Of a DNA stretch of 47,304 nucleotides, positions 26,700-35,995 are shown piece by piece. Position numbers and translations under genes: made by a program. The DNA lies in the NCBI GenBank assembly GCA_947495985.1, contig CANMBD010000002.1:608975-656278 (forward strand), read 5' to 3'. The stretch's first letter is position 1, and the number at the start of each line of letters is the position of its first letter. The notes beneath the pieces are model-generated. The model worked only from the letters and a program-made list of their open reading frames with translations, made no database searches and was not told the DNA's origin. This DNA comes from an uncultured Sphingomonadaceae bacterium. GTDB lineage: Bacteria; Pseudomonadota; Alphaproteobacteria; Sphingomonadales; Sphingomonadaceae.

Positions 26700-27730
26700 G
26701 CTTTCACGCCTGCCCCGCGGGCTTTTTCGGCGGTCGGGTCGAGCGGCCAGCGGGGGCGGGCCGGAAAATCAAGCGGATCGGTGAAACCCGCTGCGAAACG
26801 CTCGGCCCCTGCCCAGGCGATCATTGCCGCATTGTCGGTACACAGCCATGACGGTGGTGCCGTAAATTGCATATCATGTTCGCTGGCAAGCCGCTCTAGC
26901 ATGGCGCGAATTGGTCCGTTGGCCGCAACGCCGCCGGCAACCACCAGATGGGGGAATCTTCCATGGTCGTCTATCGCCTTTTCCAGCCGGTCTTGCAGGC
27001 AATCAACCGTCGCTTGCTGGAACGCAGCGGCAATATCTTCCGGCCGGTGCTCACCGCTTTGATGGGCTCTCACCACTGCGCTCTTGAGCCCTGCAAAAGA
27101 GAAATGCGGTTCTTTCGACCCTTTGAGCGGCCTGGGCAGCGGTACTGCTGCGGCATCGCCGGTTTGGGCCAGCGCTTCGACCTTCGGTCCGCCGGGATAG
27201 CCGAGACCCAATATTTTTGCGGTCTTGTCAAAGGCTTCACCCGCTGCGTCATCAATTGTTGTAGCCAGCCGGCGATATTGCCCGACGCCATCCACGCGCA
27301 AAATCTGACAATGCCCACCCGAGGCGAGCAGGAGCAGATAGGGGAAGTCGAGATCAGCATTGGCTAGGCGCGGCGAAAGCGCATGACCTTCAAGATGATT
27401 GACCGCCACCAGCGGTTTATCAGCTGCCATCGCTAGCGCTTTGCCGGTGACCAATCCGACCATCACACCGCCAATCAGCCCTGGTCCGGCGGTCGCAGCG
27501 ATTGCATCCACTTTATCCAGCGTCAGATCAGCTTCGGCAAGTGCTGCGTCGATCAGCGGTGTTATGATCTCGGCATGGGCGCGGGCAGCGATCTCTGGCA
27601 CAACACCGCCAAAGGGGGCGTGCGCCTCTTCCTGACTCGCCAGTTTGTGGGCTAAAATCTCCCGATCTGACGTAACCAATGCCGCCGCTGTCTCATCGCA
27701 GCTTGATTCAATGCCCAAAATTATACTCAT
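26696..27730 (-). CDS. tsaD: tRNA N6-adenosine threonylcarbamoyltransferase TsaD
   Basis: The 344-residue protein is an ASKHA-fold enzyme that transfers threonylcarbamoyl to A37 of ANN-decoding tRNAs, working with TsaB and TsaE. It starts [12 protein letters not shown]. The metal ligands are in N-H-L-E-G-H (H112 and H116). A-S-G-G-H-C and G-G-V-A-A-N are also present. It is divergent from hemC, with 41 bp between the two start codons, and first of the tsaD-gpsA-flippase run. Confidence 0.97.
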   Translation of the reverse strand: MSIILGIESSCDETAAALVTSDREILAHKLASQEEAHAPFGGVVPEIAARAHAEIITPLIDAALAEADLTLDKVDAIAATAGPGLIGGVMVGLVTGKALAMAADKPLVAVNHLEGHALSPRLANADLDFPYLLLLASGGHCQILRVDGVGQYRRLATTIDDAAGEAFDKTAKILGLGYPGGPKVEALAQTGDAAAVPLPRPLKGSKEPHFSFAGLKSAVVRAHQSGEHRPEDIAAAFQQATVDCLQDRLEKAIDDHGRFPHLVVAGGVAANGPIRAMLERLASEHDMQFTAPPSWLCTDNAAMIAWAGAERFAAGFTDPLDFPARPRWPLDPTAEKARGAGVKA

Positions 27731-27771
27731 ATTCCTTTTACTTAAGCCATGGTGGGATTAGGACAAGGGCC

Positions 27772-28731
27772 ATGACGGGTGACAGCGATAGCAAACGGGA
27801 AAAATTGGCGGGCATTGATCGGCCCTTGAGGATCGGTACGCGCCAATCTCCACTGGCTATGGCGCAGGCCGAAATGGCGGCTTCAGCGATATTATCAGCG
27901 CATGGCTGGCGGCCTGACCAGGTCGAGCTGGTGCCCATGGTGGCAACTGGCGACAAGATACAGGATCGCGCACTGGCAGAACTGGGCGGTAAGGCGCTGT
28001 GGACCAAGGAACTCGACCGGGCGCTGAATGACGGAGATATCGATTGCGCTGTCCACAGTATGAAGGACGTTGAAACCGTGCGGCCAGACGTTTTCATCAT
28101 CGCGGCGATGATGGAACGGGCGGATACCCATGATCGACTGATCGGTGCGAGGTCTCTAGACGATTTACCGCAAGCTGCGATTGTCGGTACCGCTTCTCCG
28201 CGGCGCAAGGCCCAATTGCTGAGGCATCGTAGCGATCTTGATATCCGGCTTATTCGCGGCAATGTTCAGACGAGGCTGCAGAAGATCCAAGATGGCGAGT
28301 ATCACGCCACTTTGTTGGCCGCCGCTGGTCTGAATCGTTTGGACATGGATGACATCGGCATTGACATATCCCAGGATGTAATGCTGCCAGCACCGGCTCA
28401 AGGCGCGATAGGTATCGAAACATTGTCCGATTCCAGCCATTTGCGCCGTGTTCTCAAAGAAATATCCTGCTCAAACACATCGCGCGCGGTGACGACAGAA
28501 CGGTTGTTTCTGAAAGAACTGACTGCCGATTGCCACAGTCCGGTTGCAGCCTCAGCGACTGTCGACGGTATGAGGATTCGTCTCCGGTCGGAAATATTGT
28601 TGCCCGACGGCAGTGAATACATCGGCGGAGAATCTGAATTTGATGCGGGAGACGTTGAGGCTCCGGCCCGGTTGGCCCGCAAGCTATTGGGGCAAGCCAG
28701 CACAGAATTGAAAGTCATATTTGGCCGATGA
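27772..28731 (+). CDS. hemC: Porphobilinogen deaminase (hydroxymethylbilane synthase)
   Basis: From the ATG at 27772 the enzyme is 319 residues. It joins four porphobilinogen units in heme synthesis. Motifs include R-I-G-T-R-Q-S-P-L-A, H-S-M-K-D-V, G-T-A-S-P-R-R-K-A-Q-L, R-G-N-V-Q-T-R-L and A-P-A-Q-G-A-I-G. C254 in A-D-C-H-S-P is the dipyrromethane-cofactor cysteine. An in-frame ATG at 27679 lies within the divergent tsaD gene and would add a non-homologous tail. The stop overlaps hemD by ATGA. Confidence 0.96.
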   Translation: MTGDSDSKREKLAGIDRPLRIGTRQSPLAMAQAEMAASAILSAHGWRPDQVELVPMVATGDKIQDRALAELGGKALWTKELDRALNDGDIDCAVHSMKDVETVRPDVFIIAAMMERADTHDRLIGARSLDDLPQAAIVGTASPRRKAQLLRHRSDLDIRLIRGNVQTRLQKIQDGEYHATLLAAAGLNRLDMDDIGIDISQDVMLPAPAQGAIGIETLSDSSHLRRVLKEISCSNTSRAVTTERLFLKELTADCHSPVAASATVDGMRIRLRSEILLPDGSEYIGGESEFDAGDVEAPARLARKLLGQASTELKVIFGR

Positions 28732-29411
28732 CCCGGTCGCTGATTATTCTGCGGCCGATTGAGGGTGCTCGCGAAACCGCGGAGAAGGCCGAAAAAATGG
28801 GTTTATCGACCATTGTCGATCCGCTTTTTGTAGTGGAAACAATGGCTTGGGACGCACCACTGGATTCCCAATTTGATGCTTTGATGCTGACGAGCGCCAA
28901 TGCGGTTAAATATGCTGGTTGCGCATTGGAAAAATACAGGAAATTACCCGTACTGGCTGTGGGAAAGGCAACCGCAGAGATTGCCCGGCAGTCCGGTTTG
29001 GATGTCGCGGAAGTCGGAGAGGGTGGTGTGGAAGAGCTGCTGCGGTCACTTCCCTCTGATCGGTACCGGAAAATCCTGCGCCTGACCGGTAAGGATCACG
29101 TCAAAACGACCATTTCCGGGCGTGAGCTTGTCCTGCGCCGTGTCTATCAGGCCCGTGCCCTGCCATTAGGGGAAAAGGCACGTGCAGCGCTAAGACAGGG
29201 TCATGTGGTTCTGCTCTATTCCGTCCGCGCGGCGAATATGCTGATCCAGGAGCTGGATCGTCTTGGTATCGATCGATCGGTAAATGATATAGCAGCTCTA
29301 TCACCCAATATTGCGGAGGCCGCGGGAGGCGGCTGGAAAACCGTACAAGCTGCGAAGCGGCCCACGGACGATGCTTTACTGTCTCTGGCTGGGCGACTAT
29401 GTCTGCGTTGA
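28728..29411 (+). CDS. hemD: Uroporphyrinogen-III synthase
   Basis: The 227-residue protein is weakly conserved as usual for HemD but shows the family pattern: L-I-I-L-R-P-I-E-G-A-R-E-T at the start, M-L-T-S-A-N-A-V near residue 50, V-G-K-A-T-A-E-I-A-R and a late L-L-Y-S-V-R-A-A-N. It closes hydroxymethylbilane with D-ring inversion to form uroporphyrinogen III. The start is coupled to hemC by ATGA, which strongly supports the call. Confidence 0.9.
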   Translation: MTRSLIILRPIEGARETAEKAEKMGLSTIVDPLFVVETMAWDAPLDSQFDALMLTSANAVKYAGCALEKYRKLPVLAVGKATAEIARQSGLDVAEVGEGGVEELLRSLPSDRYRKILRLTGKDHVKTTISGRELVLRRVYQARALPLGEKARAALRQGHVVLLYSVRAANMLIQELDRLGIDRSVNDIAALSPNIAEAAGGGWKTVQAAKRPTDDALLSLAGRLCLR

Positions 29412-29471
29412 TGATAATATCTGATATTTGTGGCTGGCACAGAAGGCGCTGGCGGGATGTAGGAAAATTGA

Positions 29472-30446
29472 ATGAGCAGGGACTATGAAAAAATCGCTTC
29501 GTCAGGTGGGAAAAGCAATTTGACCCGCAATGTTCTGGTTCTGATGGTCGTTGCGTTTGTTGGTGGGGCAATTCTCACCGGTTGGATATTTTCACGCTAC
29601 AACCCTTTTGCAACCGGCGCGGAAAGCGCTGTTGCTGCGACCGGCGCCAAGACCGCTCAGGCAGCGGTTGCTGACGATCCCGCCGCGGCATTGGCGAAAC
29701 GGATTGATGCGGACGGAACGGTATTACCGCCGCCGCCGGTAAAACCCGTGCCAACAGAAATTTCGGCACTGACGCCCGATAAAGAGCGAGCGTTGGCGGT
29801 GCGGGTCGCTGACCTTGAAGACCGGCTATCGCGGATCAATGTGCAAGCACAGGCGGCGTCCGGCAATGCGGCGCGGGCTGAAGGTTTGCTGATTGCCTTT
29901 GCGGCTCGCCGGGCGCTCGACCGCGGGTCTCCGCTTGGCTATATTGAATCGCAGCTTCGTTTACGTTTCGGCGATGCGCAACCCAAGGCGGTAACGACGA
30001 TCGTGAATGCATCTCGCGAGCCAGTGACTCTGGAAGAGTTGGCGACGGGTCTTGATGATATCGGCCCTTCTTTAACAAGCGGTTCCAGCGGCGAGGGGTT
30101 TTGGACGGATTTCAAGCGGGAAATGTCCGAACTGTTCGTGATCCGCCGGGATGGAACGCCGTCTCCGGTGCCACAGCAAAGACTCATCCGTGCGAAGCGT
30201 TATGTAGAAAATGGCAATATAGATGCTGCGATTGCAGAGATCGAAAAATTGCCGGGCACAGACAATGGTGATGAGCTGACCAGCCAATGGATGGAAAAAG
30301 CACGGCGCTATAACGAAGCGCGCCGGGCGTTGGATGTCATAGAGACAGCAGCTATATTGGAGCCGCAGCAACTGCGCACCGCAGAAGGAGAAAGGGTTGA
30401 TCAACCCTCACCGCTAGCGCCAGTAACCCCAATACCGGCGCCTTGA
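29472..30446 (+). CDS. Mitofilin/Mic60-like inner-membrane protein
   Basis: The 324-residue protein has a short cytoplasmic N-terminus, one membrane helix (about 21-41), an Ala/Pro-rich linker, a coiled-coil-like segment (about 105-135, A-V-R-V-A-D-L-E-D-R-L) and a helical C-terminal domain ending Q-W-M-E-K-A-R-R-Y-N-E-A-R-R-A-L, reminiscent of the mitofilin signature. In Alphaproteobacteria, Mic60 homologues are commonly placed beside hemC/hemD and shape intracytoplasmic membranes. The position after hemD, 60 bp away, therefore carries weight. HemX-like naming would be an alternative label. Confidence 0.8.
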   Translation: MSRDYEKIASSGGKSNLTRNVLVLMVVAFVGGAILTGWIFSRYNPFATGAESAVAATGAKTAQAAVADDPAAALAKRIDADGTVLPPPPVKPVPTEISALTPDKERALAVRVADLEDRLSRINVQAQAASGNAARAEGLLIAFAARRALDRGSPLGYIESQLRLRFGDAQPKAVTTIVNASREPVTLEELATGLDDIGPSLTSGSSGEGFWTDFKREMSELFVIRRDGTPSPVPQQRLIRAKRYVENGNIDAAIAEIEKLPGTDNGDELTSQWMEKARRYNEARRALDVIETAAILEPQQLRTAEGERVDQPSPLAPVTPIPAP

Positions 30447-30450
30447 ACGC

Positions 30451-30849
30451 TTATTCGGGCGGCAGGAACAAGTCTGCGAGCGTCTGCGGCACCCGCACCG
30501 GTCTGCCACTTTTCTGATCAATAATGGCCCAGTTGGTTTTGGCAGATACCTTCAACTTGCCATCTGCTCCTGCAAAACTGACATTACGCCAGAAACGCGC
30601 GCCTTTGGGCGGGTCTGAAATCCAGGTACGGCCCGTTACCTTTTCGCCAGCAACGACGTTGCCGCGATAGTCAATTTCATGTCTGGTTACGACCCAGATG
30701 TAGCGCTCAATATATTCCGGCGGTGCAATGGAGTGCCAGTGCGCCGTCGCGAGTTCCTGGATCCAGCGAACCCAGACCGCGTTGTTGACGTGACCCAGCT
30801 CGTCAATATCCTCCGGTTGGGCTGTAATCTCGAGAATATGCTCGGTCAT
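30451..30849 (-). CDS. Acyl-CoA thioesterase, 4HBT hotdog fold
   Basis: From the ATG at 30849 the protein is about 132 residues. D-I-D-E-L-G-H-V-N-N-A-V-W-V-R-W-I carries the catalytic Asp/Glu and helix of the YbgC-like 4-hydroxybenzoyl-CoA thioesterase family; a later R-H-E-I-D-Y-R-G-N-V strand is typical. It cleaves acyl-CoA thioesters in the cytoplasm. The start overlaps the oligopeptidase B stop at ATGA, which is why it is preferred over the ATG at 30879. The gene is convergent with the Mic60-like gene, 4 bp apart. Confidence 0.87.
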   Translation of the reverse strand: MTEHILEITAQPEDIDELGHVNNAVWVRWIQELATAHWHSIAPPEYIERYIWVVTRHEIDYRGNVVAGEKVTGRTWISDPPKGARFWRNVSFAGADGKLKVSAKTNWAIIDQKSGRPVRVPQTLADLFLPPE

Positions 30850-33005
30850 TTCTCTGTTTCTGTCATACCCATCTGCCACAAGATAAACGCAAACTCCTCT
30901 GCGACCTCCTCAATCCGGTTCCAACGCCCCGATTTGCCGCCATGGCCCGCCCCCATATTGGTTTTGAGTAACAGTATATTGTCATCCGTCTTGGTCGTTC
31001 GCAATTTGGCCGTCCATTTGGCAGGCTCCCAATAGGTCACGCGCGGGTCGTTAAGGCCGCCGGTGATAAGCATCGGTGGATAGTCCTGCGCGCTGACCTG
31101 ATCATAGGGGGAATAGCTGCGGATATATTCAAAGGCCGCCTTGTCGGTGATCGGGTTGCCCCATTCTGGCCATTCACCAGGTGTGAGGGGCAGGCTTTCG
31201 TCCTGCATCGTGTTGAGTATATCGACGAACGGCACATGGGCGACAATTGCACCCCACAGATCGGGGTCGCTGTTGACAATGGCACCCATCAGACTGCCGC
31301 CAGCAGACCCGCCCGAAGCGCTAATCTGGCCCTTCGCGGTATAGCCTTTGTTGGCCAGGCCTTTGGCGACATCGACAAAATCATTGAACGTGTTCGTGCG
31401 CTCCATCAGCTTGCCCTGCAGATACCAGTTGCGACCCAGATCATCGCCGCCGCGGATATGGGCAATAGCGTAAACAAAGCCGCGGTCCACCAGCGATAGC
31501 CTTGTAGTGGAAAAGCCGGGCGGTACTGCATAGCCATAGGCGCCATAGGCATAGAGATGGAGCGGTGCAGAGCCATCCAGCTTGGTGCCCTTTTTATAGA
31601 CCAACGATACCGGAACCATAGTGCCATCGCGGGCCTCAATGGTCAGGCGTTCGGTCACATATTCCTCGGCATCATAGCCTGATGGGATTTCCTGAACCTT
31701 CAAAGTTTCCAAAATACCGTTGGCCACGGTAAAATCATAAATCGTGTCGGGCGTGACCATGGATTCATAGGCGAGCCGCAATTTGGTCACGTCATATTCC
31801 GGATTGTCGTCGAGGCCGGCATTATAGCTCGCTTCGGGAAATTTGATGCGATCCTTGACGGAACTATCGTAGGACCAGATATCTATCTGATCGAGGCCGT
31901 TTTCGCGGCCTTCGGTGACATAGAAATTCTTGAACGGTGTCATGTCAGTCAGGTAAAATTCGTCTGATCCGGCGAGCAAGGTCGTCCACTCATCGGGCTT
32001 GTCCAGCGTTGCGGTAGCAAGCCGGAAATTCACATGATCGTCGTTAGTCAGGATATAAAGTGTACCGTCATGTTCCTCGACGGAATATTCACGGCCTTTT
32101 TGGCGCGGTGAAATCAGAATCTGCTCCGCGGTCGGATTGTCGGTCGGCACCAACCGCACTTCGCTGGTTTCATTATCACCAGTGGCGATGACGATAAACT
32201 TCTCCGATTGGGTCAGGCCGATACCAACGGTGAAGCCGTCCTGCTCCTCTTTGTAGAGTTCCAGATCATCCTTGATGTCTGTGCCCAGAACATGCAGCCG
32301 TGCATTATCGGTGCGCCAGTTTTCATTGGCCAAGCCATAGAGCAGGTTTTTGGAATCAGCGGACCAGACTAGGCTGGAAAGCGTACCGGGAATGACGTCC
32401 GGCAGTTCTTCCCCGGTAGAGAGCACACGAAAATGCACGTCAAACCGTTCCGACCCATTGTCATCGTATGAATAGGCAAGCAGCTTGCCATCCGGAGACA
32501 CGGAGAATGCGCCAAGGCGGAAATACTCCTTCCCTTCCGCCAGGGCATTTTCATCAAGGATAAGAATGTCATCACCGCCAGCGGCAGGTTTGCGATACCA
32601 TTTCTTATATTGCGCACCTTCGTCAAAGGCGGTCCAGTAAATCCAGTCGCCATCCTTTTGCGGGACCGAACTTTCGTCTTCCTTGATCCGCGCTTTCATT
32701 TCCTTGAACAGCTCGTTGGTCAGCGCTTTCTGGCCCGCCATATTCTGTTCAAACCACTTATTCTCCTCTTTCAGATAATCGAGCACATCTTCGTCATCGA
32801 TCTTCGGATAGCTTTGGTCTTTGAGCCAGTGATAGGGATCGCTGATCGTATAGCCATGGCGTTCGTAACTATGGGGTCGCTGCTCGGCGACAGGTGGTTT
32901 TTCCATTTTCTTTGTCATGGTCTCTTCTGTTGTTGGAGATTCAGCGAAAGCGGGAGCAGCAGCCAGATTGGCGGCAAGCAGGAGGGGGAGCAGTATCTGT
33001 TTCAT
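30846..33005 (-). CDS. Oligopeptidase B-like prolyl oligopeptidase (S9), secreted
   Basis: From the ATG at 33005, preceded by GAGAGG, the protein is 719 residues with a signal peptide ending near A-P-A-F-A. The N-terminal beta-propeller (about 60-430) is followed by an alpha/beta-hydrolase domain. The nucleophile is in A-S-G-G-S-A-G-G-S, the acidic region in I-T-G-G-L-N-D-P-R, and the His in G-A-G-H-G-G-K-S-G-R. The H-V-P-F-V-D-I-L-N-T-M segment matches oligopeptidase B, which cuts short peptides after basic residues. Its periplasmic location is inferred from the leader. It shares a 90-bp divergent promoter region with the aminopeptidase P gene. Confidence 0.92.
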   Translation of the reverse strand: MKQILLPLLLAANLAAAPAFAESPTTEETMTKKMEKPPVAEQRPHSYERHGYTISDPYHWLKDQSYPKIDDEDVLDYLKEENKWFEQNMAGQKALTNELFKEMKARIKEDESSVPQKDGDWIYWTAFDEGAQYKKWYRKPAAGGDDILILDENALAEGKEYFRLGAFSVSPDGKLLAYSYDDNGSERFDVHFRVLSTGEELPDVIPGTLSSLVWSADSKNLLYGLANENWRTDNARLHVLGTDIKDDLELYKEEQDGFTVGIGLTQSEKFIVIATGDNETSEVRLVPTDNPTAEQILISPRQKGREYSVEEHDGTLYILTNDDHVNFRLATATLDKPDEWTTLLAGSDEFYLTDMTPFKNFYVTEGRENGLDQIDIWSYDSSVKDRIKFPEASYNAGLDDNPEYDVTKLRLAYESMVTPDTIYDFTVANGILETLKVQEIPSGYDAEEYVTERLTIEARDGTMVPVSLVYKKGTKLDGSAPLHLYAYGAYGYAVPPGFSTTRLSLVDRGFVYAIAHIRGGDDLGRNWYLQGKLMERTNTFNDFVDVAKGLANKGYTAKGQISASGGSAGGSLMGAIVNSDPDLWGAIVAHVPFVDILNTMQDESLPLTPGEWPEWGNPITDKAAFEYIRSYSPYDQVSAQDYPPMLITGGLNDPRVTYWEPAKWTAKLRTTKTDDNILLLKTNMGAGHGGKSGRWNRIEEVAEEFAFILWQMGMTETEK

Positions 33006-33094
33006 AACGCCTCTCATCTGTGAAATCGGTGGCGGAAATCGTCTAAAACACCTATGTGTTTGGTCAGCCACTAATTCAAGGAGTTTCGCAGCCG

Positions 33095-34882
33095 ATGTTG
33101 ATGTCCACTTATGAAGCGCGGCTCGCCGCCCTGCGCGAGCAAATGGCGAAAGACGGTCTTGATGGCTTTGTCGTTCCGATTTGCGACGAGCATATGAGCG
33201 AATATGTCGGCGACTATGCGCAGCGCCTATCGTGGCTCACCGGTTTTGGAGGCTCTGCCGGGTCTGCCGTGGTGCTGAAAGACAAGGCCGCGATCTTTGT
33301 GGATGGACGCTATACTATTCAGGTGCGTGATCAGGTCGATGGCAATCTTTATGAATATGTCGGCACCGCAGATAAAAGCGTCATTGACTGGCTGGGCGAA
33401 AATGCGCCGGAAGATTCTTCGATCGGCTATGACGCATGGCTGCATACGCAAGATTGGGCGAAATCGGCCAAGGCTAAGCTGGCAAAGAACGGTGCCAAGC
33501 TTCTCGCCGTAAAGTCCAACCCTATTGACGCAGTCTGGGAAGATCAGCCAAAGCCATCGGTCGCCAAGCTTGATGTTCAGCCTAATGAATTTGCCGGGAA
33601 AAGCGCGGCGGACAAGCGCGCAGATATTGCCACGTGGTTGAAAGAGGAAGGTCTGGATGCAACTGTCATCGCTGCGCTCGATTCGGTCGCTTGGACATTT
33701 AATATTCGTGGGAAGGATATTAACAATACCCCGGTCCCGCGTGGTTATGCGATTGTCAAAGCGGATGGCAATGCAGAGTTGTTTGTTGCGCCAGAAAAAT
33801 TAACGGATGAGGTCAGGGTGCATCTGGGTAACGCGGTTGCACTCCGCGACTACAGCGAATTTCCCGATGCATTGGCAGAATATGGTGCCAAGAAGATCGG
33901 CGTCGATCCGGAGCGATCGGTAGCCGCGATATTTGAACAGCTTGAAGGCGCTGGTGCTCATATCGTCAAAAAGCGTGATCCGACCATATTGGCCAAAGCG
34001 ATTAAGAACGAAACCGAAGTCAAAGGCCATAGAGCGGCGCAGGCACGCGATGGCGCCGCACTCAGCCGGTTTCTGCACTGGTTCTCGCAGGAAGCGCCGA
34101 AAGGCGGCCATGACGAATTGTCGGTCGCGGCCAAGCTCGCCGAATTTCGCGGGAAATCCGACGAGTTGATGGATTTGTCCTTCCGTACAATTTCCGGTGC
34201 AGGGCCCAATGGAGCGCTTTGTCATTACAGCGTGAATGAAGAAACCAATCGCAAGATTGAAACCGGTACGCTCTATCTGGTCGATAGCGGTGGGCAATAT
34301 CGCGATGGTACGACCGATGTGACGCGAACTATGGCGGTCGGTGAACCTACGGCGGAAATGATCAGGCGCTATACGCAGGTGCTGCAAGGGCATATCGCGC
34401 TGGCAAAGGCGGTCTTCCCCAAAGGCACCACGGGCGGGCAACTCGACATATTGGCGCGGCAATATCTTTGGGCCGATGGCGTCGATTATGCCCATGGCAC
34501 AGGCCATGGGGTAGGTGCCTATCTGTCGGTGCACGAAGGACCACAACGGATCGCTGCTTTTGGTGGATTTGCCGAACCCCTGGTTGCAGGCATGATCTGC
34601 TCCAATGAACCGGGCTATTACAAGGATGATGCTTTTGGTATTCGGATTGAAAACCTGATCCTTGTCGAAGAGCGGGAAGTCGCTGGGGCAGAACAGGACA
34701 TGCTGGGTTTTGAAACATTGACATTTGCGCCGCTCGACCGGCGGCTGATTGATGTCGCTATGTTGTCCGACAGCCAGCGCCAATGGGTTGACGATTATCA
34801 TGCGCAAGTGCTGGATATTATCGGACCGCAGGTCGAAGGCGATATGCATGATTGGCTCAAGGAGCAATGCGCGCGTCTTTAA
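33095..34882 (+). CDS. Xaa-Pro aminopeptidase (M24B, aminopeptidase P)
   Basis: The protein is about 595 residues from the ATG at 33095; AAGGAG at 33078-33083 decides this start over 33056. It has the long three-domain layout: two creatinase-like N-terminal domains (about 1-300) and a C-terminal pita-bread peptidase. The dimetal ligands appear in Y-R-D-G-T-T-D-V-T-R-T, H-G-T-G-H-G-V-G, S-N-E-P-G-Y-Y and I-R-I-E-N-L. It removes the N-terminal residue before proline. Lying divergent from an oligopeptidase suggests a shared peptide-use role. Confidence 0.94.
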   Translation: MLMSTYEARLAALREQMAKDGLDGFVVPICDEHMSEYVGDYAQRLSWLTGFGGSAGSAVVLKDKAAIFVDGRYTIQVRDQVDGNLYEYVGTADKSVIDWLGENAPEDSSIGYDAWLHTQDWAKSAKAKLAKNGAKLLAVKSNPIDAVWEDQPKPSVAKLDVQPNEFAGKSAADKRADIATWLKEEGLDATVIAALDSVAWTFNIRGKDINNTPVPRGYAIVKADGNAELFVAPEKLTDEVRVHLGNAVALRDYSEFPDALAEYGAKKIGVDPERSVAAIFEQLEGAGAHIVKKRDPTILAKAIKNETEVKGHRAAQARDGAALSRFLHWFSQEAPKGGHDELSVAAKLAEFRGKSDELMDLSFRTISGAGPNGALCHYSVNEETNRKIETGTLYLVDSGGQYRDGTTDVTRTMAVGEPTAEMIRRYTQVLQGHIALAKAVFPKGTTGGQLDILARQYLWADGVDYAHGTGHGVGAYLSVHEGPQRIAAFGGFAEPLVAGMICSNEPGYYKDDAFGIRIENLILVEEREVAGAEQDMLGFETLTFAPLDRRLIDVAMLSDSQRQWVDDYHAQVLDIIGPQVEGDMHDWLKEQCARL

Positions 34883-34957
34883 TCTACCGCTTTAAACTGA
34901 ATACCGACGTGCTTCGCATCAAGGGCGGAGCGCCAATATCAACGGACAAATTTCTTC

Positions 34958-35443
34958 ATGACAACAGATACTAACGACCCGCGCGCCGGCTTTCGGCTGA
35001 TCACTCCCGTCCGTGTGCGCTATGCCGAGGCTGATATGCAGGGCATTGTGTTCAACGCAAATTACCTTGCTTTTGCTGATATCGGCGTAACCGAATATTT
35101 TCGCGAGCTCGTCGGTGCCACGGGCAATGAAGATTCGCCTGGCAGGTTTCTGGAGCTATTTGGCGGAGATAACTGGGTGCGCCATGCTGAAGTTGATTTC
35201 CGGGCGCCCGCCAAGGCCGATGATCTGATCGATGTCTGCCTGCGTATCACTCGATTCGGCCGGACCAGCTATTCCGCCATCGCTCATATTGTGCGGGAAA
35301 ATACATTGCTGAACGTCGTTAAGCTGACTTATGTCTGGTTTGACCCGGCGACAGAAGAAGTTACCCCCGTGGCACAAAGCTTCATTGATGCCGTGACAGA
35401 TTTTGAGATTATCGAACCGGAACGGACTGCCGTTACTGTCTAG
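34958..35443 (+). CDS. Acyl-CoA thioesterase, YbgC/4HBT-like
   Basis: The 161-residue hotdog-fold protein shows V-R-Y-A-E-A-D-M-Q-G-I-V-F-N-A-N-Y, the YbgC-type active-site helix with Asp next to a Q-G-I-V-F motif, and then A-D-I-G-V-T-E-Y-F-R-E-L. Its likely role is hydrolysis of short or medium acyl-CoA. It follows aminopeptidase P by 75 bp on the same strand and converges with a small basic protein gene, 19 bp away. Confidence 0.88.
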   Translation: MTTDTNDPRAGFRLITPVRVRYAEADMQGIVFNANYLAFADIGVTEYFRELVGATGNEDSPGRFLELFGGDNWVRHAEVDFRAPAKADDLIDVCLRITRFGRTSYSAIAHIVRENTLLNVVKLTYVWFDPATEEVTPVAQSFIDAVTDFEIIEPERTAVTV

Positions 35444-35462
35444 CGATCCGCCATGCGGGTCT

Positions 35463-35600
35463 TTACTCCGGGTCAGCCGATTTCAAATCCTTGGCCTGTG
35501 TTTTGCGTCGCCGCAAATTGGCTCGCAATTGTTCCGCAAGGCGATCGGCTTTCTCGACCTCCTTGCGACGCTTTTCTGACTTGGGCTGTGGCTTAGGCAT
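35463..35600 (-). CDS. Small basic conserved protein, unknown function
   Basis: From the ATG at 35600 the product is 45 residues, very rich in Lys, Arg and Glu (K-S-E-K-R-R-K-E-V-E-K-A-D-R-L-A-E-Q-L-R), predicted as a single charged helix. Short proteins with the same L-R-A-N-L-R-R-R-K-x-Q pattern occur in many sphingomonads. No function is known to me. A start 102 bp upstream is possible but adds an unconvincing tail that would reach into the tRNA promoter region. Confidence 0.6.
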   Translation of the reverse strand: MPKPQPKSEKRRKEVEKADRLAEQLRANLRRRKTQAKDLKSADPE

Positions 35601-35641
35601 AGATAATATTTGCCAGCGAAACAGGAAAATTGCAACTGCGC

Positions 35642-35671
35642 TTGACAAGTCCTTAACCCTTTCGCCATAGG
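35642..35671 (+). promoter_or_regulatory. Sigma-70-type promoter for tRNA-Thr
   Basis: TTGACA at 35642-35647 is followed after 18 bp by CATAGG (35666-35671), with tRNA-Thr starting 42 bp later. This matches the -35/-10 arrangement expected for stable-RNA promoters in Alphaproteobacteria. A second reading, as the minus-strand gene's upstream region, is weaker. Confidence 0.5.
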
Positions 35672-35712
35672 CGCGGGGCCTGAAGCAGATGGCTTCTCGC
35701 AATGAAACTAGT

Positions 35713-35787
35713 GCTGCTGTAGCTCAGTGGTAGAGCGCGTCATTGGTAATGACGAGGTCGGGAGTTCAATTCTCCCTAGCAGCACCA
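35713..35787 (+). tRNA. tRNA-Thr (anticodon GGT), CCA encoded
   Basis: A complete cloverleaf is visible. The acceptor GCTGCTG (35713-35719) pairs with TAGCAGC, with one G-U pair. The D-arm is GCTC/GAGC, and the anticodon stem CGTCA/TGACG encloses the loop TTGGTAA with anticodon GGT. The T-arm is GGGAG/CTCCC with loop TTCAATT, and discriminator A plus encoded CCA ends the gene. GGT reads ACC and ACU threonine codons. Confidence 0.97.
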
Positions 35788-35844
35788 TTTCTTTCCCCGA
35801 TTTCAGACATCTCCAGCGACGTAAGTTGGCCACCAATTTAGTCC

Positions 35845-35863
35845 CTAAGTTTCCGTAACTTAG
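35845..35863. terminator. Weak AT-rich hairpin after tRNA-Thr
   Basis: CTAAGTT and AACTTAG (7 bp) enclose a 5-nt loop, followed by CTTTT. It lies 58 bp after the tRNA and could end its transcript, but the stem is short and AT-rich. Confidence 0.35.
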
Positions 35864-35995
35864 CTTTTACTGTTTGTGTGAACTGTGCCCCAGAGACCAT
35901 TTGTCACCGGCCATGTGTCTGCAAATAGCCGGATTATCTCGACGCCCCGAAACGCTGGCACCGGATGCACTTTTTCAATCAAGGGGAACTTGGCT

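Noticed and set aside
35713..35787. tRNA-Thr as an integration site for the recombinase module
   Set aside because: No second copy of the tRNA 3' end was found in the window, and large serine recombinases usually do not use tRNA genes.
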